The notes: a model not told the origin generated them from the sequence alone. Counted from the stretch's first letter, positions 8,742-17,391 are shown. The stretch: 64,000 nt of DNA from Oxalobacter sp. (GCA_016291665.1 JAEEYE010000007.1:34225-98224); one strand, 5' to 3'. Translations and numbers: made by a program.

Positions 8742-9863
8742 TCAGAACTTGTGCTGTATACCCACCTGGTAAGCAAAGTTCTTCTCGTTATCGACCCCAG
8801 TCCAATAGTTGGCGACATGCTTGTCGTCAAAGTTGGTGTAGGCCAGGTTGCCATATAAGAAAGTCCGCTTTGAGAGGTAGTATTCATAGCCGACGGCATA
8901 GCGCCTTGCCGCCTTCTTGCCATCCCAATGGTATTTCCCTTTACCTGTCGGATCATACTTGCCAACGTGATCCAACCGGTCATACTGAACAGATGCCCTC
9001 AAAACACCAGGCCCCAATTTCCAATCGAGCCCCAAGAGCCAGTTGCGCTGACGACCATCAGCTCCGTTGTTGTACTTGGTTCCCGATGAAGACCCCTTCC
9101 AGCCCTTGGAATCATTATCTTCATACTGGAGGGAGAGCCGTGCCTCTGGGGTAATACGCCAGGCCAATCCCGCTCCCCAGATGCTAGAGTTATGAGAATC
9201 TGCCAATCGTCCCCAACCGCCCGTAAACTGAAAGAGCCCGTTGTCCCAAAGGACGGCTGCTTCATAACCATCGTTATCAGCATTGTTGTCCTTTAAATCC
9301 AGCTCCTCGTCTGTCGCTGATTTCTTGTTGGTGTTGTGTCCCAACGAATACGCTGCCGAGAGTTTGAAGTCGCCCAGTGCAGGAGAGTCATAGCGCAACG
9401 TATTGTCGACACGTGGCGCACGCTGACGACCATAGAATTGGCTGCCGACCCCAATCTGGTTGAAGGGATCGAATTTGCGCACATATTCGGTCACCACCTG
9501 ATTCAAGCGCCCAACACGCAACGTACCAAAGTCACCTGATAGCCCAACATTGGAAGCACCTTCCCAATCTTTCGTAGACTTGGTCTGACCCGGCTTCCAG
9601 CTTGCGGAGTTGGTATTCCCCAAGGTACCGTCACTCAAGTCAAAACGTCTCTCCAACTGGAAAAGCGCTTTATAGCCATTTCCCAAGTCTTCCGACCCTT
9701 TGAAACCAAGCCGGTTATTGTCGTAATCTTCAAATTGAGCATCGACTCCAGTACGCTTCGTAACGTTGATATCCAAAACCCCATAAATGCTGACATTGCT
9801 CTGTGCATATGCGACACCTGACAGTGTGCTCAAAAATGCCAATGCTAAAAATTGTTTTTTCAT
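8742..9863 (-). CDS. Gram-negative general porin
   Basis: The 373-residue protein is an outer-membrane porin of the betaproteobacterial OmpC-like family. It has a signal peptide (MKKQFLALAFLSTLSGVAYA, cleavage before QSNVSIYG), the opening strand VSIYGVLDINV, the GFKGSEDLGNGYKALFQLE strand pair, the RLNQVVTEYVRKFDPF region of the constriction loop, and a C-terminal Phe (YQVGIQHKF) needed for BamA insertion. The frame extends upstream to 9911, but ATG 9863 begins the signal peptide and follows a purine-rich stretch. The ion or solute preference cannot be read. A hairpin-rich leader lies upstream (see 9934-10171). Confidence 0.92.
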   Translation of the reverse strand: MKKQFLALAFLSTLSGVAYAQSNVSIYGVLDINVTKRTGVDAQFEDYDNNRLGFKGSEDLGNGYKALFQLERRFDLSDGTLGNTNSASWKPGQTKSTKDWEGASNVGLSGDFGTLRVGRLNQVVTEYVRKFDPFNQIGVGSQFYGRQRAPRVDNTLRYDSPALGDFKLSAAYSLGHNTNKKSATDEELDLKDNNADNDGYEAAVLWDNGLFQFTGGWGRLADSHNSSIWGAGLAWRITPEARLSLQYEDNDSKGWKGSSSGTKYNNGADGRQRNWLLGLDWKLGPGVLRASVQYDRLDHVGKYDPTGKGKYHWDGKKAARRYAVGYEYYLSKRTFLYGNLAYTNFDDKHVANYWTGVDNEKNFAYQVGIQHKF

Positions 9864-9933
9864 CTTCTTTCTTTCTGTATTAAAAATATTCTGTATTCGG
9901 TCAATTTCCAAAAATTAGGAAAAGAGTTCCCCC

Positions 9934-10171
9934 CGTCATGGCTTAGCCATGACGTACGCCAAAAATGGCTGTCCTGGGCAACAAGGACTTAAGGGGAGAA
10001 AAAAGGAGGGACTGACGGCAATACCCGAAAGGGACACTGCCGTCAGTCGGACAGTGTCAGGATTACTGACAACAGCTCAAGAGAAAGAAGACGGTCGATA
10101 CGCCAACGGCTTTGCTGACGTTAAGGTATTCTGTAACTGGTCTGAACACAGATGCCCCAAAACGCTTGGGG
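9934..10171 (-). promoter_or_regulatory. Candidate structured leader/attenuator upstream of the porin
   Basis: Read on the minus strand towards the porin, the region holds these hairpins in order: a 6-bp stem at 10155-10171; a 5-bp stem at 10056-10070; a 7-bp stem pairing 10052-10058 with 10033-10039; and a perfect 11-bp stem pairing 10038-10048 with 10010-10020, whose loop contains CCC-GAAA-GGG. Five bases after the 11-bp stem is a run of six T, as in a terminator. The 7-bp and 11-bp stems share bases 10038-10039 and interleave, so they exclude each other. A further 9-bp hairpin lies at 9934-9954. I recognise no known riboswitch class. A small RNA ending at the same terminator is an alternative. 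Confidence 0.4.
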
Positions 10172-10504
10172 TTATCCTGATATTTGCTTCGGTTCATTGC
10201 TTCACCTAACTCACTTTATCAATCTATCAAAGGTCTTATCTAGATATCCCTATCGGGATGATTTTTGATTTATCACTATTCCTATCTGATTGGTAGGTTT
10301 CAGTAAGGCACATCGTACTACCAATGTTTACAGACTGTCAAAACTTATTTGAGGGATGTTGTATTTTTTACAATTCCCATCTGATTAAGGGGATTATATT
10401 TTATTTAACGGGGAACATGTAATACGTCCAACTGGCTAAGAAACATTGAACTGGAAAGGGTATTCCAGCCGCAAAAATCACTACTAGCTCAAGGCACGAC
10501 GATA

Positions 10505-10549
10505 TGACAAAAGTGACAATTTTTTGGCAGTTTTATGACACAAATGACA
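10505..10549. promoter_or_regulatory. Paired TGACA repeats, candidate operators
   Basis: Two near-identical 14-mers, TGACAAAAGTGACA (10505-10518) and TGACACAAATGACA (10536-10549), start exactly 31 bases apart, about three helical turns, and each holds two TGACA half-sites 9 bases apart. They lie about 155-200 bases upstream of the MBL-hydrolase gene. The spacing suggests cooperative binding by a regulator; which one is unknown. Confidence 0.35.
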
Positions 10550-10640
10550 GTGCATTAAGAACAAAATTAAGGCAACATGCATTAAGTAATGCGTGCAATT
10601 TATTGTTTTATAATGATATTTATTTTTATTAAAAAAGGTG

Positions 10641-10667
10641 TTGCATAGCATCAAAATACGCTATCAT
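10641..10667 (+). promoter_or_regulatory. Candidate sigma-70 promoter of the MBL-hydrolase gene
   Basis: TTGCAT (10641-10646) and TATCAT (10662-10667) are separated by 15 bases, slightly short. A 5-bp inverted repeat (ATAGC 10645-10649, GCTAT 10660-10664) spans the spacer and could be an operator. The gene starts 36 bases further on. Confidence 0.35.
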
Positions 10668-10703
10668 TAGACGTAACTCCTTAACTTACCAAGGAAACCG
10701 AAC

Positions 10704-11666
10704 ATGTCTGAAGCCACACCAAATGCCTGTGAATGTGAATCACAGCCATCCAGTATTACCCTGCTCGTCGATAATAAAGCTGGTGAAGGTTTGTCCTGCG
10801 TCCACGGTTTTGCCGCCTGGATCAAGATCCGTGACCGCCGTATCCTCTTTGATACCGGCCAAAAGGGTGTCATTTTAAATAACGCCAAAGTCTTGGGTAT
10901 TGATCTGTCTGAAGCAGAAGCCTTGGTAATGAGCCATGGCCACGATGACCATACAGACAACCTGGCTGACTTCTATGACTTGAACCCATCGGCTCCAATG
11001 TACTGCGGTGCCAATATTGAATATGACCGCTTCTGCTGCCGTCCAGGTGAAGCATCCCTGAACTGGTCTCCCCCACCAAGCGCTAAGCGGATCTTGGCCA
11101 ACCTGTCTCTCCTGGGACAACGCCATATTCTGAGCGAACCACTGTACCTGTTGCCTGGTGTCGGTGTCACTGGTCCTGTTCCCCGTCTGACTGACTTTGA
11201 AGACGTAGGAGATGCCCTCTTCTTAGATGCTGAAGCCACCAAACCAGACCCTGTCTCAGACGACATGTCGATGTGGTTCGAAACGGATAAAGGCCTAGTC
11301 ATCCTCTTGGGATGCTGCCACTCTGGTATCGTCAATACCGTCAACTACATCCGACAGGTATCCGGCATCCAGAAGATTGCCGGCATCGTCGGTGGTATGC
11401 ACTTGATCCGTGCTTCTGAAAACCGCATGAATAAGACCCTAGAAGCCATGAAGGGCTGGAATATGGATTGGATGATCCCATGCCACTGCACAGGCGACAA
11501 AGCCATGCAGCAGATGCAGGATTACTTGGGCAGCGACATCGTGACCTTCGGCCACACCGGTATTGTCATTGACCTGGGCGAAATGCCACGCAATACAACC
11601 GGCCAAGCCTATGAACTCTGTCATGGCCATGGTGGTGGCTGCTGCGGAGGTTGTGGCTGCGCCTAA
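10704..11666 (+). CDS. MBL-fold metal-dependent hydrolase with Cys-rich C-terminal tail
   Basis: The 320-residue protein belongs to the metallo-beta-lactamase superfamily, COG1237-like, the group that includes dihydropterin-ribofuranosylaminobenzene phosphate synthase-like proteins. The metal motif is SHGHDDHTDN (residues 77-86); further ligands are probably in GCCHSGIVNT, GGMHLI and the PCHCTG segment. The last 15 residues (306-320) are Cys/Gly/His-rich (CHGHGGGCCGGCGCA), with five Cys and two His, and several further Cys pairs occur earlier (CECE near residue 10, CC near residue 95). This is unusual for the family and suggests metal or cluster binding. It is a single-gene unit, with its own promoter region and a strong terminator. 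The substrate is unknown. Confidence 0.85.
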   Translation: MSEATPNACECESQPSSITLLVDNKAGEGLSCVHGFAAWIKIRDRRILFDTGQKGVILNNAKVLGIDLSEAEALVMSHGHDDHTDNLADFYDLNPSAPMYCGANIEYDRFCCRPGEASLNWSPPPSAKRILANLSLLGQRHILSEPLYLLPGVGVTGPVPRLTDFEDVGDALFLDAEATKPDPVSDDMSMWFETDKGLVILLGCCHSGIVNTVNYIRQVSGIQKIAGIVGGMHLIRASENRMNKTLEAMKGWNMDWMIPCHCTGDKAMQQMQDYLGSDIVTFGHTGIVIDLGEMPRNTTGQAYELCHGHGGGCCGGCGCA

Positions 11667-11734
11667 GCCAAGTTTTTAGTTCCTAATGGGTGGTACGCTT
11701 TTTCCCTGCTCCTTGTCGTTGTAACCAACCCAGC

Positions 11735-11762
11735 AAAAAGCCGACCAGAAGGTCGGCTTTTT
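11735..11762 (+). terminator. Rho-independent terminator, possibly bidirectional
   Basis: A perfect 12-bp stem (AAAAAGCCGACC 11735-11746 with GGTCGGCTTTTT 11751-11762) around AGAA. It ends the MBL-hydrolase transcript and, with A and T runs on both sides, can also stop the converging dsrE-like transcript. Confidence 0.92.
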
Positions 11763-11810
11763 GTTGTTTCAGAAAGCAGGCTGTTCTGCTAACACCTAGC
11801 CCCTTTTTCA

Positions 11811-12176
11811 TTAAAACGTCAGAACTTTATCACTGTCAATGACCCATTGTGCAAGAGCTACCATCGTTGACTTCTGTGCTCCTGCATAATAAGGCACGTT
11901 ACGATACAGACCACAGCGAGCCATACAAGTCCCACAAACCTGGACAGGAACTCCTTTGGCTATCAACGCCTTAAGCATGGCTACAAGATCCTGGTCGTAG
12001 CCTTCGGGCATCTTACAGACGTCTCTGGCCATATCAACAGCATCGTTCATCAAGAAAATACGGACTTGTGCACCAGCATCCAACAGCCTGTCTGCCAAGC
12101 GTAGCCCATTCCAGGTCACATCGGTACCATCATAGGGGTTTCGGTTAAAAATAATCAAAACTTTCTGCACAATCAT
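11811..12176 (-). CDS. DsrE-family protein
   Basis: The 121-residue protein shows the DsrE/DsrF-like fold: a first strand KVLIIFNRNPYDG, a helix with WNGLRLADRLLDAGAQVRIFLMNDAV, and a conserved Cys cluster C81-G-T-C84-M-A-R-C88 near the position where sulfur-carrier members have their active Cys. Relatives handle sulfur in oxidation pathways or in tRNA thiolation; others have no known role. ATG 12176 lies two bases after AGGAGGG, whereas the in-frame GTG at 12170 has the better spacing and may be the true start. A terminator separates it from the upstream amidohydrolase gene. Confidence 0.85.
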   Translation of the reverse strand: MIVQKVLIIFNRNPYDGTDVTWNGLRLADRLLDAGAQVRIFLMNDAVDMARDVCKMPEGYDQDLVAMLKALIAKGVPVQVCGTCMARCGLYRNVPYYAGAQKSTMVALAQWVIDSDKVLTF

Positions 12177-12190
12177 GCCCTCCTGGTTTT

Positions 12191-12228
12191 AAAAAAGCTC
12201 CCTAACGCTTGTAGCAGAAAGGGAGCTT
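12191..12228 (-). terminator. Rho-independent terminator of the amidohydrolase gene
   Basis: On the minus strand a 9-bp stem (AAGCTCCCT 12195-12203 with AGGGAGCTT 12220-12228) is followed by T residues. It closes the hydantoinase-amidohydrolase transcript. Confidence 0.75.
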
Positions 12229-12247
12229 GAACTGACGCAAAAGACGT

Positions 12248-13561
12248 TTAGAGTTCTTCAACCGTGTAAGAGTCGTTGTCACGGTCCTGCAGGAAGGTCT
12301 GGAAGAAGCCTTCTTGACGACCCTTTTCAAATTCCTGCGTTGCCCATTTACGGCATGCATCACAGCAGTGGCGTGGCAGATGGACTGCCTTAATCCGGCT
12401 ACGACGGCCAGTATCGGCTTTAGACTCAATCACAACGGCGCCGCTACAGTCTTTACACGTCCTGACCGTTTCCGTCTGGGTTTCACGGATGTAGTCGGTA
12501 TCATAGAAGATGCTCCTGTTACGCGTATGGAACGGTTTGTCAGGATAAGCACGGCGGCGTAGCGCTTCCTTGCTCTTCCAAGCTTCCAACGTGTAATCTT
12601 TGAGCTGCTTCAGATAGCTCGTGATGTGCTGCGACTGGATCTGGTCACGGGCACTGTAATCCGGTTCCTTGATATGGCTGTAGTCCAAACCAGCCATTGC
12701 GAGGATGATACCGGTATTAATGTAAGGCAATGCACTTTCAATCGAATAACCACCTTCGAGGACAGCCAAATGTGGCTGCAGGCGGTCGTTCAAGACTGCA
12801 TAACCATGCGCCGTGAACTTCATGTTCGTGATTGGGTCAGAATAGTGGTTATCCTGACCAGCCGAGTTCACAATCAAGTCTGGCTTGAAATCATCCAGAA
12901 GCGGCATGACGATATTGTCCAGCACATAGAGGAACCCTTCTTCACAGGTTTCCGGTGGCATCGGCAGGTTCACAATCGAACCATAGGCATTAGGTCCGCC
13001 TGCTTCATCTGGGAAGCCTGATCCTGGATAGAGGGTACGCCCATCCTGGTGCATGGAAATAAAGAGGGTATCTGGGTCGTGCCAGAAGATATCCTGGGAA
13101 CCATCCCCATGGTGGCAGTCGGTATCAACCACTGCGATTTTCTTCACGCCGTATTTCTGGCGGATGTATTCAATCATGATGGCTTCCATATTCAACGTAC
13201 AGAAACCACGGCTGCCATGGACGACACGGAAGGAATGGTGTCCGCAAGGACGAACCAGCGCAAACGCATTGTCGACTTCACCGGTCATCACTTTATCAGC
13301 AGCGGTCAACGTGCCACCGACAGAAATCAAGTGCGAGGTATGGACGATTTCATCAATGCCTGGCACACAGAAGTGCACACGGTTGATATCGGCTGGAGTT
13401 GCTAAATCAGGCTTATATTCCTTGACGTTATCAAAGTCCAGAAGCCCTTCTTCAACGACCTGATCCTGGGTATAAAGAAGGCGTTCTTCACGTTCTGGAT
13501 GGGTCGGCGTAATCGCATAGTCATATGCCGGGAAAAAAACCAGTCCTGTTTTCTTTTTCAC
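12248..13561 (-). CDS. Histone-deacetylase-like (acetyl-amine) amidohydrolase with C-terminal Cys motif
   Basis: The 437-residue protein has the arginase/deacetylase fold of bacterial HDAC-like enzymes. Catalytic features are intact: the His pair in RPCGHH (108-109), DTDCHHGDG (146-154, zinc ligands Asp148 and His150), SMHQDGRTLYPGSG, NSAGQDNH with the second Asp ligand, and LEGGYS. Such enzymes hydrolyse N-acetyl groups of polyamines or lysines. After about residue 370 an extension carries CKDC and, about 30 residues on, CCDAC, which looks like a zinc ribbon. The start is GTG 13561, with AAAGGAG seven bases upstream. It follows the hydantoinase-family gene by 15 bases, so the pair is probably co-transcribed and functionally linked. 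Confidence 0.85.
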   Translation of the reverse strand: MKKKTGLVFFPAYDYAITPTHPEREERLLYTQDQVVEEGLLDFDNVKEYKPDLATPADINRVHFCVPGIDEIVHTSHLISVGGTLTAADKVMTGEVDNAFALVRPCGHHSFRVVHGSRGFCTLNMEAIMIEYIRQKYGVKKIAVVDTDCHHGDGSQDIFWHDPDTLFISMHQDGRTLYPGSGFPDEAGGPNAYGSIVNLPMPPETCEEGFLYVLDNIVMPLLDDFKPDLIVNSAGQDNHYSDPITNMKFTAHGYAVLNDRLQPHLAVLEGGYSIESALPYINTGIILAMAGLDYSHIKEPDYSARDQIQSQHITSYLKQLKDYTLEAWKSKEALRRRAYPDKPFHTRNRSIFYDTDYIRETQTETVRTCKDCSGAVVIESKADTGRRSRIKAVHLPRHCCDACRKWATQEFEKGRQEGFFQTFLQDRDNDSYTVEEL

Positions 13562-13576
13562 GGAAGGCTCCTTTCT

Positions 13577-15238
13577 TTATTTCGATTGATCTTTAATCAG
13601 ACCTGGTTTGACCTGCAGTCTGACACGCATGTTCTTACCGGTGGTCGAGTAACCACGCACGACGTTGAAGACCTGCTTGTCAGCCACTTCAACTTCGATA
13701 TCCTGATCCAAGGCACCTGCCTGTTTGGCACGGGCAATGAGTTTTTCCGTACCCAAGGCAATCGCATCATCAACTGTAAAGCGGCGGGAAATCTCTTCCT
13801 GGATCCCTTCTTCGGCAATACTTAAAACCTGTGCTTCGGTATCAGCAACGAGGTTTAATTCCACCGTCGTACGGGCAGTTGCCGCACCACTTGCATTGAT
13901 GACATCCGAATCATTCGGCACAACAGCTGGAATACCCAGCATCTTGCCGATACGATCAGCCATATAAGGGGCAGGACCGCCAACGACCAGAACTTCCTGT
14001 GGTTCGATCTTGCGGCCTTCCAAGAGTTCATGGATTGTGTAAACCGGCTTACTGTTGATTTCGGTCAACATTGCATTGATCTTGTCGACAATCAGCTGGC
14101 AGGCAAGCTGCACAGCCTGTTCAGCAGCTACTTCAGGCGTCGTCTTCAGGTCGGCTGCGAGCTGATCCATCGCCTGCTGGGCTTTCGCCTTGTCACCAAT
14201 ATGGGCAATACCCAAGACAATCAACGCATCAGTCGTCGTTGGGACTGGACCGCCAAAAGCCATCGCAGCGCCTTTGCGTTCTGGGCCCAATTTGAGCACA
14301 CCGTCTTCTACGCGAACATGGCTGTCACCACCCACACCGATGGAGTGGGTCAACAGGCCACGTACAGAGGTCTTATGTCCTTCAATCGTAATACCCTGTG
14401 GTTCCAACAGGGGTACACCATCAGCAAAAAGCGCAATGTCGGTTGTCGTGCCACCGATATCGACAGAAATCGAGTCTTTTTCCGTGGTCACATGTGGGAG
14501 CACACCCATGATGGTCGCTGCAGGACCTGAGAGAATGGTCTGCACAGGCGTTTCGCGGGAAGAATCCACATCGATCGTACCACCATCAGCCTTCAAGATA
14601 TAAAGCGGAACATTGACACCAATCTTGTCCATATAGACACGCAGCTGGTCAGCCAACTTCTGCTGCAGTCCCCAAACAGCCTCATTCAAGTACGTCGTAG
14701 AAATACGGCGTGGGAAGTTCAGTGCGCCAGAGAGCTGGTGGCTTTGGGATGCATGTTCTGCAATATCACGCATCACATCATTGACTTCTTTTTCGTGTGC
14801 TGGATTACGGGTAGAAAACTTCCCGATGATTGCAAAGTGACGGATACCGTCTTTTTTGAACTTTTCTTTGAGGCCAACGAGTTCACTGTTGTTCGGTGCT
14901 TCTGCCTCAATACCACGGTGGCTCATATAACCCGTGACATAGCTCGCCAAGTCCGTCAATGGCAGGTCTTTTGGCGATACACCAGGACCGTTCATCACAA
15001 TCAAGCCAACATTGTCGAGCTGGTTCTGGACAACAGCATTCGTCGTCAGGGTCGTTGACAGCACGATACGTTGCAGTTTCTTGAGATCTTCAGGCTTGGC
15101 AACTGCTTCAGTCGCCATCAAGACAGACTTGAGAATGTTTTCCTTATCAGTGAGCACTTTGGATTTACGGATAATCGTCCGGCCATCCATCAAGACCGAA
15201 TCGGTATGCGTACCCCCAACATCAATGCCAAGGATCAT
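13577..15238 (-). CDS. Hydantoinase/oxoprolinase family protein (HyuA type)
   Basis: The 553-residue protein has the ASKHA nucleotide-binding fold of the hydantoinase/oxoprolinase HyuA group: phosphate-1 motif LGIDVGGTHTDSVLMDG, the middle DGGTIDVDSSRETPVQTILSGPAATIMG, phosphate-2 SVDIGGTTTDIALF, and GVGGDSHVRV. Family members use ATP to open five-membered cyclic amides such as hydantoins or 5-oxoproline, usually with a HyuB partner; no HyuB gene is in the window. ATG 15244 has no room for a ribosome site, while ATG 15238 follows GGGAG at proper spacing and is chosen. Pairing with the HDAC-like gene suggests a two-step amide-hydrolysis route (inference). Confidence 0.82.
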   Translation of the reverse strand: MILGIDVGGTHTDSVLMDGRTIIRKSKVLTDKENILKSVLMATEAVAKPEDLKKLQRIVLSTTLTTNAVVQNQLDNVGLIVMNGPGVSPKDLPLTDLASYVTGYMSHRGIEAEAPNNSELVGLKEKFKKDGIRHFAIIGKFSTRNPAHEKEVNDVMRDIAEHASQSHQLSGALNFPRRISTTYLNEAVWGLQQKLADQLRVYMDKIGVNVPLYILKADGGTIDVDSSRETPVQTILSGPAATIMGVLPHVTTEKDSISVDIGGTTTDIALFADGVPLLEPQGITIEGHKTSVRGLLTHSIGVGGDSHVRVEDGVLKLGPERKGAAMAFGGPVPTTTDALIVLGIAHIGDKAKAQQAMDQLAADLKTTPEVAAEQAVQLACQLIVDKINAMLTEINSKPVYTIHELLEGRKIEPQEVLVVGGPAPYMADRIGKMLGIPAVVPNDSDVINASGAATARTTVELNLVADTEAQVLSIAEEGIQEEISRRFTVDDAIALGTEKLIARAKQAGALDQDIEVEVADKQVFNVVRGYSTTGKNMRVRLQVKPGLIKDQSK

Positions 15239-15454
15239 AAGCATCTCCCTATAAATGAGGCTGAGACAGTTTCAGGTTTCCCTTCTGCCACAGCAATTTT
15301 GAAAGCGTTAGAACAGCCGAGTGCTGTCAATATGACCACCTTAGTAGGTTGTCATTACAACTGCGCAATCCTGCCAGCAGTGCCAACAGGCATAATTTGC
15401 ATATTTTAACCTATGCCAAGCACTGGTAGTGAGACTTCTCTTGCGCAGAATTGG

Positions 15455-16711
15455 TCATTCGGTGCGCTCTAAGACGGCCGCAAAAAATCCATCTGTCCCA
15501 TGCTTGTGCGGCAAGAGCTTGAGATAATCCCCCATCTCCAAATTGACCTTCGCTTCTGCTAAAACCTGGCTCATCGGTACTAACTTAAAGCGCGGATCCT
15601 GCGCTAAAAAATCAGAAACCACCTGCTCATTTTCTTCGGTCAATAGACTACAGGTCGCATAAATCAGCCTGCCACCGGGTTTAACGAGCCGGGCAGCAGA
15701 AGCCAAGATCTCACGCTGTTTGACACCAAGCTCAGCAATGGCTTCTTCATTCTGGCGCCACTTCAGATCTGGGTTACGGCGCAAGGTTCCCATCCCACTG
15801 CAAGGGGAATCCACCAACACGCGGTCGGCTTTCCTGGCCAAGCGTTTGATGCGGGCATCGTGCTCATGGGCAATCTTAATCGGATGGACATTGGACAGGC
15901 CACTTCGGGCAAGCCTTGGTTTCATATTGGCCAAACGCTTTTCAGAGACTTCGTAAGCATAAAGGCGGCCGGTATTTTTCATCGCAGCACCTAAAGCCAG
16001 CGTTTTCCCCCCTGCCCCAGCGCAAAAGTCGACAACGAGCTCCCCTCTCCTGGCACCGACAATCTGGGCAAGCAGCTGGCTGCCTTCATCCTGGACTTCC
16101 ACCGTCCCATTCTTAAAGACGGGCATATCCTGTAGGGCGACCTTCTGGGAAAGCCTGATGCCTGTCGTTGCAAATGGTGTTGCCGCACAATCCACACCAG
16201 CTTCTTTTAAGGTGGAGAGCACGTCATCACGCCGCCCTTTTAAGACATTGACACGCAGATCCAGTGGCGCTGGCGTATTTAAGACATCCACCAATGCCCA
16301 GGTATCAGCCTGGCCATACTGGTCAACCAAACGGGTAAAGAGCCAAGGCGGCAGGTTGGCGCGGACTTTTTCAGGGAGACTGGTACGATCAATTGTGGCG
16401 ATATGCTCAAGCCATGCTTTTTCCGCCTCATCAATGCCATTTAAGGCATCAATGCCATAGATGTCAGACAGTGCAATCAAGGCAAGACGTCGCTCACGCG
16501 GTCCTTTGCCAGATTCAGACAGGTTACTGTAGACCAAGCGGTTTCGTAATACCCGGTAAATAGACTCAGCCACAGCGCCCCTGTCACGCATCCCCAATTT
16601 CGGGTGGGAACGGAAGTAACGGGACACCAAAACGTCCGCAGGCCCCTTAAACTGCAAGACATCTTTTAAGAGTTGTTCAATATGACGGATAACAACTGGG
16701 GTGATTTTCAT
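15455..16711 (-). CDS. RsmB/NOP-family RNA cytosine-C5 methyltransferase
   Basis: The 418-residue protein has an N-terminal helical region (about 1-140) resembling the NusB-like part of RsmB, then a SAM methyltransferase domain: FCAGAGGKTLALG, the SAM Asp region, VDSPCSGMGTLRRNPDLKWR with one catalytic Cys, and YATCSLLTEENEQVV with the second. It makes 5-methylcytosine in rRNA or tRNA; which site it modifies cannot be told from sequence. Its ATG overlaps the purN stop as ATGA (16708-16711), so the two are translationally coupled. Confidence 0.85.
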   Translation of the reverse strand: MKITPVVIRHIEQLLKDVLQFKGPADVLVSRYFRSHPKLGMRDRGAVAESIYRVLRNRLVYSNLSESGKGPRERRLALIALSDIYGIDALNGIDEAEKAWLEHIATIDRTSLPEKVRANLPPWLFTRLVDQYGQADTWALVDVLNTPAPLDLRVNVLKGRRDDVLSTLKEAGVDCAATPFATTGIRLSQKVALQDMPVFKNGTVEVQDEGSQLLAQIVGARRGELVVDFCAGAGGKTLALGAAMKNTGRLYAYEVSEKRLANMKPRLARSGLSNVHPIKIAHEHDARIKRLARKADRVLVDSPCSGMGTLRRNPDLKWRQNEEAIAELGVKQREILASAARLVKPGGRLIYATCSLLTEENEQVVSDFLAQDPRFKLVPMSQVLAEAKVNLEMGDYLKLLPHKHGTDGFFAAVLERTE

Positions 16712-17361
16712 AAACCACCTCCCGTGATGACAAAACCAATATCCTCAACCACTTCAGGCTCAAGCACAACTTTACCGTTTTCGTCCAACATCACCAGGTC
16801 ATCAACGAACCATTTCACCACACGAGGGAAGATGCGGTGTTCTTGCTCCAGAACGCGGTCAGCCAATGTATCGGCATCATCATCCGGCATTACGGGAACA
16901 ACCGCCTGAGCAATGATGGGACCGCCATCTAATTCAGGAGTTACAAAATGCACGGTCGCACCATGAACCCTCACCCCAGCATCAAGGGCCTGCTGATGGG
17001 TATGCAATCCCCTGAAATTCGGCAACAGGGATGGATGGATGTTTAACAGACGCCCAGTATAGTGCTCGACAAACCATTCACTCAAAATCCGCATAAAGCC
17101 AGCCAAGACCACCAAATCAGGATTGAATGCATCAATGATGGAGGCTAACGCCCTATCATACGATTCGCGGTCAGGATAACCCTTGTGGGAGAGCACCGCT
17201 GTAGAAATCCCGGCATCTTTGGCAAATTGAAGACCCGCTGCATCATTGCGGTTACTGATGACAGCACTGATTTTGGCGCCCCAATTTTCTTCTCTACATG
17301 CACGGACAATCGACTGCATATTGCTGCCACGTCCTGAAATGAGGATGACGATGTTTTTCAC
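16708..17361 (-). CDS. purN: Phosphoribosylglycinamide formyltransferase
   Basis: The 217-residue enzyme uses 10-formyltetrahydrofolate to formylate GAR in purine synthesis. It shows the N-terminal ILISGRGSNMQSIV phosphate loop, the FNPDLVVLAGFMRIL segment and the catalytic core NIHPSLLPNFRGLHTHQQAL with HGATVHFVTPELDGGPII (catalytic Asn, His and Asp). An in-frame ATG at 17385 has no ribosome site, but GTG 17361 follows GGGAGA by seven bases and starts right at the conserved strand. It lies 30 bases after prmC in the prfA operon. Confidence 0.92.
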   Translation of the reverse strand: MKNIVILISGRGSNMQSIVRACREENWGAKISAVISNRNDAAGLQFAKDAGISTAVLSHKGYPDRESYDRALASIIDAFNPDLVVLAGFMRILSEWFVEHYTGRLLNIHPSLLPNFRGLHTHQQALDAGVRVHGATVHFVTPELDGGPIIAQAVVPVMPDDDADTLADRVLEQEHRIFPRVVKWFVDDLVMLDENGKVVLEPEVVEDIGFVITGGGL

Positions 17362-17391
17362 TACGCTTCTCCCAAAAAAATTCATCCATTA

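Larger units (their letters stand above)
9864..10703. other. Long intergenic region between the divergent porin and MBL genes
   Basis: About 840 bases hold no convincing gene. The left part (9934-10171) contains several hairpins. The right part (10200-10703) is AT-rich and holds a 5-bp inverted repeat at 10246-10259, a pair of TGACA-type direct repeats (10505-10549) and a promoter-like sequence (10641-10667). A frame of 86 codons at 9949-10209 runs through the hairpins and resembles no family I know, so I do not call it. Confidence 0.6.

Noticed and set aside
9877..9904. TTGACC-N16-TAATAC promoter-like sequence before the first porin
   Set aside because: Transcription would start about 7 bases before the ATG, cutting off the purine-rich ribosome site, so it is probably not the working promoter.
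9949..10209. 86-codon open frame in the long intergenic region
   Set aside because: It runs straight through several perfect hairpins, has no known motif and no ribosome site, so structured non-coding DNA is the better reading.
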